From: Candidatus Nanopelagicales bacterium
GTDB lineage: Bacteria; Actinomycetota; Actinomycetes; S36-B12; GCA-2699445
Assembly (NCBI GenBank): GCA_037045355.1
Contig: JBAOHO010000014.1
Coordinates: 220,488-284,487 of the forward strand
Direction: 5' to 3'
DNA length: 64,000 nucleotides
A program made the translations under genes and the position numbers. The notes under the pieces were generated by a model. The model searched no databases and was not told the origin of the DNA. It saw only the letters and a program-made list of their open reading frames with translations. Positions 1 to 9,409 of the stretch are shown here, piece after piece. Positions within the stretch are counted from its first letter, which is position 1; each line of letters begins with the position of its first letter.

Positions 1-1
1 T

Positions 2-403
2 GCGACCGCCATCGTCGAAGGGATCGGCGACCACGGCTGCGAGTACATGACCGGGGGACGCGTCGTGGTCCTCGGCCCCACGGGACGCAACTTCGCGGCC
101 GGTATGTCAGGTGGCACCGCCTACCTGCTGGATCCCGACCCGTTGCGCATCAACCAGGAGATGGTCCGCCTCGAGCCATTGGACGACGAGGATCGCGAGT
201 TCGTGCTCGACACGATGCGCAAACACGTGGAAGAGACGGAGTCCCAGGTCGCGGCGGAGCTGCTGGCCGATCCCGAGGCGGCACTGGAGCGATTCGGCAA
301 GGTCATGCCGATCGACTACAAGCGAGTGCTGCAGGCCCGGGCCCGCGCCGAACTCGAAGGCCGCGATCCGATCAAGGCAGTGATGGAGGCGAGCAATGGC
401 TGA
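2..403 (+). CDS. gltB: Glutamate synthase large subunit, C-terminal end (partial)
   Basis: The reading frame is open from base 2 and gives the last ~133 residues of the NADPH-dependent glutamate synthase alpha subunit. This subunit uses glutamine nitrogen to convert 2-oxoglutarate to glutamate. The visible part is the C-terminal glycine-rich beta-helix (GXGXG) domain, recognised from the stretches [31 protein letters not shown] and AYLLD. The tail contains the helical end typical of the family (MPIDYKRVL). The start lies upstream of the window. The stop overlaps the gltD start by 8 bases, so the two subunits are translationally coupled. Recognition is firm because sequence and neighbour agree. 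Confidence 0.95.
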   Translation, partial: ATAIVEGIGDHGCEYMTGGRVVVLGPTGRNFAAGMSGGTAYLLDPDPLRINQEMVRLEPLDDEDREFVLDTMRKHVEETESQVAAELLADPEAALERFGKVMPIDYKRVLQARARAELEGRDPIKAVMEASNG

Positions 404-1851
404 TCCGCGCGGATTCTTGAAAGCCGACCGCGAGTTGCCCCAGCGACGACCCGTCGATGTGCGCATCCGCGACTGGCGCGAGGTGTATGAAGAGTTCGAG
501 GACGACCGACTGCAGACCCAGGCGGGGCGCTGCATGGATTGCGGCATTCCCTTCTGCCACAACGGCTGCCCGCTGGGCAACCTCATCCCCGAGTGGAACG
601 ATCTCGTGTGGCGCGGCGAATGGCGCATCGCGTCCGAACGACTCCATGCGACGAACAACTTCCCCGAGTTCACGGGACGGTTGTGCCCCGCTCCCTGCGA
701 AACTGCCTGTGTCCTCGGGATCAACCAGCCCGCGGTGACCATCAAGCAGGTCGAGGTGTCGATCATCGACAAGGCCTGGGAAGAAGGCTGGGTCGCCCCT
801 CAGGTTCCGGCTCGCCTGTCAGGTCGGACTGTGGCTGTGATCGGCTCCGGTCCGGCGGGACTGGCCGCGGCGCAACAACTGGCCCGCGCCGGGCACACGG
901 TCGCGGTGCTGGAGCGTGCTGATCGCATCGGTGGGCTGCTGCGCTACGGCATTCCCGAGTTCAAGATGGAGAAGCGCCACCTGGATCGCCGGTTGGCGCA
1001 GATGGAGGCCGAAGGTGTGCGATTCCGGCCCGAACACCTTCGTCGGTCGCGACATCACCGGTGAGGAGGTCCGCGCTCGATACGACGCTGTCGTCCTCGC
1101 AGTTGGTGCGACGCAGTGGCGCGACCTCCCGGTCCCGGGCCGGGAACTGGCGGGTGTCCACCAAGCCATGGAGTTCCTTCCGCTGTCCAACCGGGTCTGT
1201 GAGGGAGACACGGAACGCGCCGAGATCGATGTCAACGGCAAGCATGTCGTGATCATCGGCGGGGGTGACACGGGTGCCGACTGTCTCGGTACCTCACACC
1301 GGCAGGGGGCTGCGTCGGTCACCCAGTTGGAGATCCTCCCGCATCCTCCCGACGACCGGCCCGCGGGCCAGCCGTGGCCGACCTATCCCATGACGTACCG
1401 CGTCAGTAGCGCCCACGAGGAGGGCGGCGAGCGTCTGTACTCGGTGTCCACCCAGAGATTCGTCGACGACGGCAACGGCCGCGTCACTGCGTTGGAACTC
1501 ACCGAGGTGGAGTGGATCGACGGCCGATTCGAGCCGGTCGAGGGCAGCGTGCGCCAGATCCCGGCTGACTTCGTCTTCCTCGCGATGGGATTCACGGGGG
1601 TCGAAGCCGATCCATGGGTGGAGCAGTTCGGAGTCGAACTGGACGGCCGGGGCAACGTGGTGCGCGCCGACGACTACAGCACCGAGGCCCGGGGGGTGTT
1701 CGTGGCGGGTGACGCCGGCCGGGGCCAGTCCCTGATCGTCTGGGCAATTGCCGAGGGTCGCGCCGCTGCCGCATCTGTCGACGCCTACCTGACCGGCAGC
1801 TCGAATCTGCCGGTGCCGATCCCTGCCTCCGCCCGGCAACTGACGGTCTGA
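396..1851 (+). CDS. gltD: Glutamate synthase small subunit (NADPH-GOGAT beta), frameshifted in this sequence
   Basis: Reconstructed length is ~484 residues, the normal GltD size. The subunit takes electrons from NADPH through FAD and passes them via Fe-S clusters to GltB. The N-terminal half has the cysteine motifs [14 protein letters not shown] and CPAPCETAC and the FAD Rossmann motif [12 protein letters not shown]. The C-terminal half has the NADPH-binding motif [11 protein letters not shown] and ends with [18 protein letters not shown]. The two halves lie in different frames. The switch is at about 1030-1035, where one surplus C in CCGGCCC breaks an otherwise continuous protein (EGVRFR then [13 protein letters not shown]). 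I regard this as a sequence error. ATG at 396 is supported by coupling to gltB. Confidence 0.93.
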
Positions 1852-1854
1852 CTG

Positions 1855-2490
1855 GTGAGCGCCGCCGACCAACTGCCTGATCAGTTGCCCGAACCGGAGT
1901 CGGACTCCGTGGTGGCGGAGATGTCGCGCATGGACCGTGCCCTGTACGCGGCGGTTGCCACGACCCCCACACCTCGGCTCGACAAGGTGCTCAGAGATCT
2001 GACCCGAACCGCGGACAAGTCGGTGCTCTGGTTCGGTATCGCCGGTGCTCTGGCACTGGCCGGGGGTGACAGAGGGCGCCGCGCCGCACTGACCGGGGTG
2101 GCATCGATCGGGGCGGCCAGTCTCGGCGTGAACGTCGGCGTGAAGACCGTCTTCCGACGCAGGCGTCCCGACCGCCCGGATCCCGTGAAGCACCGATTTG
2201 TGCCCATGCCGCGCTCGACGTCATTCCCCTCCGGTCACTCCGCCTCGGCTTTCGCATTCGCGCAGGGAGTGTCTTCCGTGCTTCCCGCGGCCTCCGTACC
2301 GCTGCACCTGGCTGCGGTACTGGTCGCCTACTCGCGCGTTCACACCGGTGTGCACTACCCCGGTGACGTCGTGATCGGATCACTGATCGGGATCGTCACC
2401 GGTGGCGCCGTCGGGCGGCTGCTGCGCTCCCGGGCCTTGCCCGGCATCGCATCTCCGCGTCCGTCCGGGCTTCGCAGCGCCAGCGTGTGA
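1855..2490 (+). CDS. PAP2-family membrane phosphatase
   Basis: A 211-residue protein with the three-part phosphatase signature of type 2 phosphatidic acid phosphatases: KTVFRRRRP (KX6RP), FPSGHSASAFAFAQG (PSGH) and SRVHTGVHYPGDV (SRX5HX3D). Hydrophobic segments lie around and between the motifs, as expected for a multi-pass enzyme with its active site at the outer membrane face. Family substrates are phosphatidate, undecaprenyl pyrophosphate or other lipid phosphates; the substrate here cannot be told. The GTG start is 3 bases after the gltD stop. A convergent permease gene follows. The function is confident at family level only. Confidence 0.88.
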   Translation: MSAADQLPDQLPEPESDSVVAEMSRMDRALYAAVATTPTPRLDKVLRDLTRTADKSVLWFGIAGALALAGGDRGRRAALTGVASIGAASLGVNVGVKTVFRRRRPDRPDPVKHRFVPMPRSTSFPSGHSASAFAFAQGVSSVLPAASVPLHLAAVLVAYSRVHTGVHYPGDVVIGSLIGIVTGGAVGRLLRSRALPGIASPRPSGLRSASV

Positions 2491-2508
2491 GCCGGCCGAG
2501 CGCGGAGG

Positions 2509-3699
2509 TCAACCGCCCGCGGGTACCTCGGCCTTCGCCGGAGTTTCCGGGTGGTCGGCATCATCGGAGTCCGCGCTCTCATCGTCGGCGACGTCGTGGC
2601 GTTTCACGTAGATGCCGAGCAGTGCGAGCAACATGGCCATGACCGGAACCGCGAGGAATGCACCCGCGACGCCGAACAGCGCCGCGCCGAGCATGACCGA
2701 GGCGAAGGCGACCGCCGGGTGCACGTCCACGGCTCTCGCGCTGATCTTGGGTTCGATGGTGAGGTTCTCCACCTGCTGGTAGAGCAGCGCCCACGCGAGG
2801 GCCAGGATCCCGACAATGGGTCGTCCGCTGGTGAGCCCCACCACCACGGGCAGAACGATCGAGATGTAGGTACCGATCGTGGGCACGAATTGCGCCACGA
2901 TCCCCGTCCACAGGGCCAACGGGAGCCAGTACGGCATCCCGATCAAAAGGAACACCACGGCGGTGGTCGCCGAGTTGATCGCGGCGAGAACCACTCGAGC
3001 ACCCACGTAGCCACCCGTCTTGGTGGCGGTGATGTCCCAGACGTTGAGGACCACACCTTGAATCCGGGCGGGGAACAGACTCGCGAACCAACGACGCAGG
3101 CGCGGCCCGTCAGCCGACAGGTAGAAGGTGATCAGCCCGAACGTGAAGACGGAGAAGAATCCGCTGGCCACGGAGCCGAGGATCGTCAGAGCCTGACCGG
3201 CGATCTGGGTCGCCAGTTGCTGCGCCTTGGCGGCATCGAACCCGATCGAGGACTTGATCGAATCGACACTCAGGGACAGGTCAAAGGTCGAGTTCGCCCA
3301 CGTGATGATCGCATCGATGGCGTTCGGCAACGCAGTCACGATTGCGGTCAGTTGCTCGACGAACAATGCTCCGAACGCCATCAGGAACAAGACCGCGAAC
3401 ACGATGAACGCCACCATCACGCTGAGAGTGGCCAATCCGCGAGGCATGAAGCGTGCGAGCCGATCCACGGCCGGCGCCATGGCGATGGAAGCGAACCACG
3501 ACATCAGGACGGTGAAGATGACGCTGCCGCCGTCGTCGAGGATGAACCACAAGAAGCGTGCCAGCGCGAACGCAGCGATCAGGACGAGGCTGATGCGCCA
3601 GATATTGCCCGGGTCCATCAATATGGTCCGGCCCCGGGCGGCGCTGCTCGGAGCCTCAGGTGCCACCGCCTCGACGGTTGCCTCGGAACTGTCGGTCAT
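2509..3699 (-). CDS. AI-2E family transporter (TqsA/PerM-like permease)
   Basis: A 396-residue multi-pass membrane protein. After a ~40-residue polar N-terminus come paired hydrophobic segments (e.g. VMVAFIVFAVLFLMAFGALF), a soluble central part, and a C-terminal block with FVPTIGTYI and LLYQQVENLTIEPKI, which are hallmarks of the AI-2E transporter family. Members export autoinducer-2 or other small molecules, or act as Na+/H+ antiporters, so the substrate is open. The frame is open further upstream, but ATG at 3699 is chosen because GAGGAGAAGT, a strong ribosome-binding site, sits directly before it. A second member of the family lies at 8198-9325. It is convergent with the PAP2 gene. Confidence 0.88.
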   Translation of the reverse strand: MTDSSEATVEAVAPEAPSSAARGRTILMDPGNIWRISLVLIAAFALARFLWFILDDGGSVIFTVLMSWFASIAMAPAVDRLARFMPRGLATLSVMVAFIVFAVLFLMAFGALFVEQLTAIVTALPNAIDAIITWANSTFDLSLSVDSIKSSIGFDAAKAQQLATQIAGQALTILGSVASGFFSVFTFGLITFYLSADGPRLRRWFASLFPARIQGVVLNVWDITATKTGGYVGARVVLAAINSATTAVVFLLIGMPYWLPLALWTGIVAQFVPTIGTYISIVLPVVVGLTSGRPIVGILALAWALLYQQVENLTIEPKISARAVDVHPAVAFASVMLGAALFGVAGAFLAVPVMAMLLALLGIYVKRHDVADDESADSDDADHPETPAKAEVPAGG

Positions 3700-3762
3700 A
3701 CTTCTCCTCGGTGATCCGCTCCCGGCGATTCCTCCGGGGGTGATCCGCCCCGGCTGATCCCA

Positions 3763-3776
3763 TGCGCGATCGCGCA
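3763..3776. promoter_or_regulatory. 14-bp perfect palindrome, candidate operator
   Basis: TGCGCGATCGCGCA reads identically on both strands. It lies in the 224-base gap between two divergent membrane-protein genes. On the minus strand a TACCCT hexamer (3784-3779) is immediately upstream, so the palindrome would overlap the transcription start of the permease gene. No -35 box is convincing. The operator role is inferred from position and symmetry only. Confidence 0.35.
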
Positions 3777-3802
3777 CCAGGGTACGGGAGCCTGGCAGGT
3801 GC

Positions 3803-3838
3803 AGACGGCCATCCCTCGAAAGACGGCCATTCCTCGAA
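3803..3838. repeat. Tandem 18-bp direct repeat (two copies, one mismatch)
   Basis: AGACGGCCATCCCTCGAA at 3803-3820 is followed without a gap by AGACGGCCATTCCTCGAA at 3821-3838. It lies in the divergent intergenic region next to the palindrome at 3763. It could be a paired protein-binding site or a simple slippage duplication. Confidence 0.8.
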
Positions 3839-3923
3839 TAGGGGTGACGTCCTGCGGGCCGCAGTCGCCGGGTGGCAGGATTCCGGGCGACAGTGAGATG
3901 ACGACGGAGAATCGAGACGAGAC

Positions 3924-5270
3924 GTGCCAGTGCCGACGACATTGCATCGCGTTCAGGCGATCCTGGCGCTCATCTGTGCGGCGATCCTCGTGGCCCTCGT
4001 GGTCGTGCTGCTGTTGTCCAGCCCCGCCGCCCTGCTCATCGCTCTGTTGGGACTGGCGCTCACCGGAGGTGGCGCGTGGTGGCTGGTCACGGAACGGATG
4101 CCGCGTCGCGCGATCGGTGCCGCCGGACTCATCATCGGTCTTGTCGTGGTGGCCGGGGCGATCGTCCTTGTCGTGGTCGGTTTCGACGGCCGGGTCGCCG
4201 CCATCATCGCCATCGTGATCCTGGCCGCCGCGGCAGCGGCTCAGGCCCGGCTCGCACTCGTCGCGGGCCTGCACGACAGCGACAGATCCATCGCCGCAGC
4301 GCCCAGCAAGCCGGTCTTGATCGCCAACCCCAAGTCCGGCGGCGGAAAGGTGGAGAAGTTCGACCTCACAGATCTGGCGCAGCAGTTCGGAGTGGAAGTC
4401 GTCCTGCTGAATCCGGGCGATGACCTCGAACAGTTGGCACGAGACGCGATCGCCCGCGGTGCAGACTGTCTCGGGATGGCCGGCGGTGACGGTTCCCAGG
4501 CGCTGGTGGCAGCCGTTGCCACCGAGCACGATCTTCCGTTCGTCTGCATTTCCGCGGGTACGAGGAATCACTTCGCGCTGGACCTGGGGCTGAATCGCGA
4601 CGATCCCCGCGAGGGCATGATCGCGTTCCGGGAGGGTGTCGAGCGGCGCATCGACTACGCGACAGTCGGGGATCGTCTGTTCGTGAACAACGTCTCGATG
4701 GGGGTGTACGCCACGATTGTCCAGCAGGACTCTTATCGGGATGCGAAACTCGAGACGTCCAAGGAACTCCTGCCGACGCTGCTCGGCAGCGAACAGCAAC
4801 CCTTCGACTTGCAGTTCACCGCATCCGACGGCACCAAGGTCGACGGAGCCTTCCTGATCCTGGTGTCCAACAACCCCTATGTGCTGGGCCCCAAACTCGA
4901 CGTATCCCAGCGGCGCAGTCTGACCACAGGTGAACTCGGTGTCTTCGCGGTGAACGCGTCGTCCGGCGCGGAGGCGGCTGCGCTCGTGGCTCGCTCGACG
5001 GTGGGCCTCGGCGGCCGAGATCCCCACGTTCATCAGTTCACGACATCCGAGTTCGCCGTTCACTCGCGCTCCGGACGCGCGTTCGCTGGCGTCGACGGGG
5101 AGGCGCTGGATCTGGCAACCCCGTTGCTGTTCCGCAGCCATCCAGGCGGTCTGCGGATCAGAGTCCCGATCGACAGCGATCGGCGCCTGGCACGACGGCG
5201 GGCGCGTAATGTCGGCATCGGGGACCTGTTCCGGGTGGCCGCCGGCAAACCGATGAGTATTCGAGAATGA
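3924..5270 (+). CDS. Membrane-anchored diacylglycerol/lipid kinase family protein
   Basis: A 448-residue protein. The first ~120 residues hold several hydrophobic segments (ALICAAILVALVVVLLL; LIIGLVVVAGAIVLVVVG). A DAGK-catalytic domain follows from about residue 130: the nucleotide-binding start VLIANPKSGGGK and the glycine loop AGGDGSQALVA (family consensus GGDGT). The rest resembles the YegS/DgkB beta-sandwich fold. Family members phosphorylate diacylglycerol, sphingoid bases or related lipids at the membrane. The start is GTG at 3924 with only a weak ribosome-binding site, so it is uncertain by some residues. The PAP2 phosphatase nearby is a functional counterpart (lipid phosphate removal), but they are not in one operon. 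Confidence 0.8.
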   Translation: MPVPTTLHRVQAILALICAAILVALVVVLLLSSPAALLIALLGLALTGGGAWWLVTERMPRRAIGAAGLIIGLVVVAGAIVLVVVGFDGRVAAIIAIVILAAAAAAQARLALVAGLHDSDRSIAAAPSKPVLIANPKSGGGKVEKFDLTDLAQQFGVEVVLLNPGDDLEQLARDAIARGADCLGMAGGDGSQALVAAVATEHDLPFVCISAGTRNHFALDLGLNRDDPREGMIAFREGVERRIDYATVGDRLFVNNVSMGVYATIVQQDSYRDAKLETSKELLPTLLGSEQQPFDLQFTASDGTKVDGAFLILVSNNPYVLGPKLDVSQRRSLTTGELGVFAVNASSGAEAAALVARSTVGLGGRDPHVHQFTTSEFAVHSRSGRAFAGVDGEALDLATPLLFRSHPGGLRIRVPIDSDRRLARRRARNVGIGDLFRVAAGKPMSIRE

Positions 5271-5334
5271 GGGACCGTCATGAGCCGTCAAGACCGCGCT
5301 ACGGGCCGTCAAGACCCGACGAGAAGGAGCAACC

Positions 5335-6729
5335 ATGACCGGTGACACCGTTCCACTGGGGCCCGGTCCCCAGTCACCTTCGGGAACCGACGCCCAGAAG
5401 CAGATCGAGCAACTCCAGGCAGAAGTCGATCGGCTGCGGGGGCAGTTGTCCGAGCAAAGCGGTCCCACGCCGAAACCGGCTCGGACCGGTAGTCGGTGGC
5501 GCAGTTTCTGGTCGGCCGTGCTCATCATCGTTGCCTGCATCATGGCGCCGCTGTCCGTGGTGGCGGTGTGGGCGCGTGGCGAGGTCACCGACACGGATCG
5601 ATACGTCGCGACCGTAGCCCCGCTGGCCAGCGACCCCGCGGTGCAGCAGGCCGTCAGCGACCGGGTCAGCGACGAGTTGCTGGCACAGGTGGACATCCCT
5701 GCCCTGACGCAGGAGTTCGTCTCCGTCGTGAGCGACAATCGCAAGCTCACGCCCAGGCAAGAGGCGGCGCTGACCGCCTTGGAGGGCCCAGTCAACAGCG
5801 GCATCGAAGGCTTCATCCGCGACAAGGTGACCCAGGTCATCCAGTCGCCGCAGTTCGCGTCGGTGTGGACGCAAGCGAATACCCAGTTGCACATGGAGTT
5901 GAACTCAGTGCTGTCCGGCGAGAACAGCGGAGCGGTCTCCATCGAGGGGGACAAGCTGGTACTCAACGTCGGTGACGTGGTCGAACAGGTGAAGACCGAA
6001 CTGGTGGCCGACGGGTTCTCCGTGGCCTCGAAGATTCCCGCGGTCGACGCCCAGATCGTGTTGGCGGAATCGAACAGCATCGCCGAAGCCCAGTCGGCCT
6101 ACTCGGCCTTGAACACGATCGGCGTGTGGCTGCCGATCATCGCCGCGATCTTGGCCATCCTCGGAATCTTGGTGGCCAACACCAGCCGGAAGGCAGTCCT
6201 CGGACTCGGAATAGGACTGACCCTCGCGATGTTCGTCAGCGCCCTCGCGGTCGCGAGCCTGCGCGCGGGCCTGATCGCCGAACTCCCCGAAGCATCGAGC
6301 GCAGCGGCGGCCACAGCCATCCTCGATCAGGTCACTCTCTTCCTGCGTCAGGCCCTGTGGGCCGGATTCGCGGCCGGCATCGTGTTGATCCTCGCCGCGG
6401 TATTCACCGGTCCCAGCCGCTTCGCTACCGGTGTGCGCGGACTGTTCACCCGGGCCGCCGGCGCGATCCAGGGTCAGCTCGCCTCGTGGGGGGCGTCCAT
6501 GGACTCGGTGCGGCATTGGGTCGCGGCCCAGGCGACGGGACTGCGGATCGCGGCGACCATCGCGGCGATCGCGATCATCATCATCCAGCGCTACAAGACC
6601 GTCGAGTTGATCCTCTGGACAACGGCGGGGCTCCTGGTCGTCCTGTTCATCATCCAGATCTTCGCGTCGGGTGAGCGCCTCGACAGTCCGGTCGAGGATG
6701 GCGAAGCCGGGGCAGGGGCGTCGACCTGA
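5335..6729 (+). CDS. Multi-pass membrane protein of unknown function
   Basis: A 464-residue protein that I cannot assign to a named function. A polar N-terminus contains a short coiled coil (QIEQLQAEVDRLRGQL, residues ~23-38), followed by one membrane segment (VLIIVACIMAPLSVVAVWA). A ~160-residue soluble loop follows, probably extracytoplasmic. The C-terminal half has about five membrane helices (WLPIIAAILAILGILVA; LGIGLTLAMFVSALAVAS; AGFAAGIVLILAAVF; IAATIAAIAIIII; TTAGLLVVLFIIQIF). The ATG at 5335 has GAGAAGGAGC upstream. Similar proteins are common in actinobacteria as hypothetical integral membrane proteins. A 12-base repeat GCCGTCAAGACC occurs twice (5284, 5305) just before it. Confidence 0.75.
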   Translation: MTGDTVPLGPGPQSPSGTDAQKQIEQLQAEVDRLRGQLSEQSGPTPKPARTGSRWRSFWSAVLIIVACIMAPLSVVAVWARGEVTDTDRYVATVAPLASDPAVQQAVSDRVSDELLAQVDIPALTQEFVSVVSDNRKLTPRQEAALTALEGPVNSGIEGFIRDKVTQVIQSPQFASVWTQANTQLHMELNSVLSGENSGAVSIEGDKLVLNVGDVVEQVKTELVADGFSVASKIPAVDAQIVLAESNSIAEAQSAYSALNTIGVWLPIIAAILAILGILVANTSRKAVLGLGIGLTLAMFVSALAVASLRAGLIAELPEASSAAAATAILDQVTLFLRQALWAGFAAGIVLILAAVFTGPSRFATGVRGLFTRAAGAIQGQLASWGASMDSVRHWVAAQATGLRIAATIAAIAIIIIQRYKTVELILWTTAGLLVVLFIIQIFASGERLDSPVEDGEAGAGAST

Positions 6730-6749
6730 GCGGGGGTGATGAGGCGCTG

Positions 6750-8117
6750 ATGTCTGGGGACGACACCACGGACGCAAGCGACGCGAGCGACGCGAGCGAC
6801 GCGAACGGCACGAGCGCGGGGGCACCCGGTGGGGCCGGGATCGGTCGACTGCTCGGCCTGGCTGTCGCGATCGGCATTGTCGCTTCATTGCTGGCGGTGC
6901 TGTTCGTGACTGTCGAGCACGAACTGCAGGCATTGCTGTGGACACATCTTCCGGAGGCGCTGGGCTGGCAGACGGCTCCGGCGTGGTGGGTGTTCCTGTT
7001 GCTTCTGATCGGCGCCGTGCTCACTTGGGGCGCTCTCCAACTGCCCGGCCACGGCGGACACAGTCCGTTGGACGACATGTCGTTCGTGATCGATCCCCGC
7101 TTCCTCATCTCGGTGGTGTTCGCGGCGCTGGCGTCCCTGTCGTTCGGTGTCGTCCTCGGACCGGAGGGCCCTCTGCTCGCCATCGGGGCCGCTGCCGGGG
7201 CGGTACTCATGCGAGGCCAGGACGAGCAGGTGCGGCACCTGGGTATGGCGGCCGGCGCTGTCTCCGCGATGGGCCTGATCCTGGGCAATCCCTTGATCGC
7301 CATGATCCTGGTGCTCGAGGCGGCTGTGCTCAAGGGGAGCCCCGGTGGCAAACGCGCAATGATCGGGATCCTGCCGGTGTTGGTGGCGCTCGGATTCGGA
7401 TACGTGATCCAGGTCGGTGTCGGTGACTGGGGTGGATTCGGCGAGTCCGTCCTCGCGGTGCCCGGGCTACCGCCATACCCCGACCTCCAGTTGGTGGATG
7501 TGGCGGTAGGGATTCCCGTCGCAGCTGTCGTCGCGATTCTGGCCGTGATCGCTGTCGGTGCCGGTGAGGTGTTTCGGGAGAAACTCCATGCCGGCAGCCT
7601 GACCGCTCTTGTCGTTGCCGCTCTGGTCGTCGCGACCGCCGCGGTCGTTGTGTCAGCCGTCACGGGGCAGACCACGGGCACCATCTTGTTCTCCGGGCAG
7701 AACGCCATCCCCGAGGTCCTCACGATCGGCACCGGATCCACGCTGATCGCCATCCTGATCGGCAAGACCATCGCGTACGCGGTGAGCCTCGGCAGTGGTT
7801 TCCGCGGCGGCAAGATCTTCCCAGCCGTCTTCCTCGGTGTTGGTGTCGGAGTGGCAGCATCCTTGCTGTCGGACGAGCTGAATATGTCCGCGCTGGTCGC
7901 AGCCGGTATGGCCGCTGCTACCGCAGCGGTGACCCGGTTGCCGGTCACCGCGACAACCCTGGCGGTGCTGTTGAGTTCGGCTGCCGGTCTGGCCGTCACC
8001 ACCACCGCCATCGTCGGCGCCATCGTGGGGGTACTTGTGCGAGTCGCGCTCGACGCCCGCCGAGCCCCCGCAGCGGCTGACGTTCCGCCGGCGCAGCCTC
8101 ACGGAGCCCCATCGTGA
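6750..8117 (+). CDS. CLC-type chloride channel / proton antiporter
   Basis: A 455-residue membrane protein with CLC-family motifs. LGPEGPLLAIGAAAG corresponds to the GREGP motif that carries the gating glutamate, which is present here. GSGFRGGKIFPAVFLG corresponds to the GXFXP motif that lines the anion pathway. About ten hydrophobic helices are spread over the chain. Family members are Cl-/H+ exchangers or channels; presence of the gating Glu favours neither on its own. The N-terminus begins with a short DAS repeat encoded by GACGCGAGC-type repeats (6776-6810), probably slippage-prone and disordered. The ATG at 6750 follows the previous stop by 20 bases. Confidence 0.85.
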   Translation: MSGDDTTDASDASDASDANGTSAGAPGGAGIGRLLGLAVAIGIVASLLAVLFVTVEHELQALLWTHLPEALGWQTAPAWWVFLLLLIGAVLTWGALQLPGHGGHSPLDDMSFVIDPRFLISVVFAALASLSFGVVLGPEGPLLAIGAAAGAVLMRGQDEQVRHLGMAAGAVSAMGLILGNPLIAMILVLEAAVLKGSPGGKRAMIGILPVLVALGFGYVIQVGVGDWGGFGESVLAVPGLPPYPDLQLVDVAVGIPVAAVVAILAVIAVGAGEVFREKLHAGSLTALVVAALVVATAAVVVSAVTGQTTGTILFSGQNAIPEVLTIGTGSTLIAILIGKTIAYAVSLGSGFRGGKIFPAVFLGVGVGVAASLLSDELNMSALVAAGMAAATAAVTRLPVTATTLAVLLSSAAGLAVTTTAIVGAIVGVLVRVALDARRAPAAADVPPAQPHGAPS

Positions 8118-8197
8118 GACAAGACGCCGTGCGAGACTCATGAGCGCCGACGGCGGGTCGCCCGATTCGCAGGCTCGGTGGCTGCCATACTCGGCGC

Positions 8198-9325
8198 GTG
8201 TCTGAGCAGGCGGTGGAGTCCGAGGCTCCGACGACACTGCCCCCATTCGTGGTGCCGCGGGCCCTCGCGGTCACTGCCGGAATGACCTGGCGGATCCTCG
8301 TGATCGGCCTGGGAATCTACATCCTCATCTGGGCGCTCTTCCAGATCGCCCCGGTTGCCCTGGCCATCTTCCTGGCGCTGTTCGTCACCGCCTTGGCAGG
8401 TCCGGTCGCGCGGTTGTTCCAGCGTGTGCTCCCGAAAGTCGTCTCTGTGGTGCTCGCGCTGCTGCTCATCACCGTCGTCGGGGGCGTCATCATCTTCAGC
8501 GTTCTGCGGTCCATCATCGAGCAGGGGCCCGCCCTGGCGTCGGCGATCACGGCCGGGATCCAGGACGTCGAGGACTGGTTGCAGCAGGGTCCGCTGCAGT
8601 TGACCGGAGATCAGTTGAACTCCGTCCAGCAACAGGCGGAGACTTGGGCCAAGAGCGCCGGGGAGTCGATTGCCTCCGGTCTGCTGTCGGACCTCGGCGA
8701 GGTCGGCACCATCATCACGGCCGGGTCTGTGTTCTTGTTCGGGACCGTGTTCTTCATGGTCTCCGGGCCGTCGATCTGGCAGTGGCTGGTCGACTGGGTG
8801 CCGGTTCGGGTGCGTGACACGTTCGACACCTGCGGCCAACTCGCCTGGCGCACGATGGCCGGTTACGGGCGGGGCATGGTGGTGGTTGCGTTGTGCGATG
8901 CGTTCCTGGTCTTCATCGGACTGACGATCCTGCAGGTTCCGCTGGCCCCCGCCCTGGCGGCCGTGGTGTTCATGGGTGCGTTCATCCCTGTCATCGGTGC
9001 GCCCATCGCCACCTTCCTGGCGGCGTTGGTGGCGCTCGCCACCAAGGGCCCCGTCACCGCCTTGCTTGTGGTCGCACTGACGATCGTCGTGGGTTCGTTC
9101 GACGGCGATGTGATGCAGCCCTTGGTGATGGGCAAAGCCGTCTCCCTGCACCCGCTGGCGATCGTGACCATCATCGCCGCCGGGGCCCTGACATTCGGGG
9201 TCATCGGGGCGCTGATCGCGATACCGATCGCATCGTCGATCTACGTGATCCTGAAGTACCTCACGGGGCGAGATCCGGATCACCCCTATCCGCGGCGACC
9301 CGAGATGGAGCCGGCCCCGGCGTGA
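8198..9325 (+). CDS. AI-2E family transporter (second copy)
   Basis: A 375-residue multi-pass protein of the same family as the one encoded at 2509-3699. Hydrophobic pairs at the N-terminus (LVIGLGIYILIWALF; VALAIFLALFVTALAG) precede a soluble segment. The C-terminal conserved block contains AVVFMGAFIPVIGAPIATFLAALVAL and FDGDVMQPLVMGKAVSLHPLAIV, the family counterpart of the EPK block. Substrate is unknown. GTG at 8198 is the most upstream reasonable start. The two paralogues differ clearly in sequence, so this is not a recent duplication. Confidence 0.86.
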   Translation: MSEQAVESEAPTTLPPFVVPRALAVTAGMTWRILVIGLGIYILIWALFQIAPVALAIFLALFVTALAGPVARLFQRVLPKVVSVVLALLLITVVGGVIIFSVLRSIIEQGPALASAITAGIQDVEDWLQQGPLQLTGDQLNSVQQQAETWAKSAGESIASGLLSDLGEVGTIITAGSVFLFGTVFFMVSGPSIWQWLVDWVPVRVRDTFDTCGQLAWRTMAGYGRGMVVVALCDAFLVFIGLTILQVPLAPALAAVVFMGAFIPVIGAPIATFLAALVALATKGPVTALLVVALTIVVGSFDGDVMQPLVMGKAVSLHPLAIVTIIAAGALTFGVIGALIAIPIASSIYVILKYLTGRDPDHPYPRRPEMEPAPA

Positions 9326-9409
9326 TTGGGGCCCCGGTGCGATCGTGTGGGAGTGCGCAACTGCGGTGGCGTTCTATGATGCGGTGACACCCACCACTGG
9401 AGGATCTCC

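Noticed and set aside
3764..3775. HIP1-type element (GCGATCGC core)
   Set aside because: A single copy was noticed and HIP1 is a cyanobacterial repeat; the base composition alone can explain it.
3696..6080. A minus-strand open frame of 794 codons across the lipid-kinase and membrane-protein genes
   Set aside because: It is antisense to two well-supported genes, its product is low-complexity with no domain, and such frames are common in high-GC DNA.
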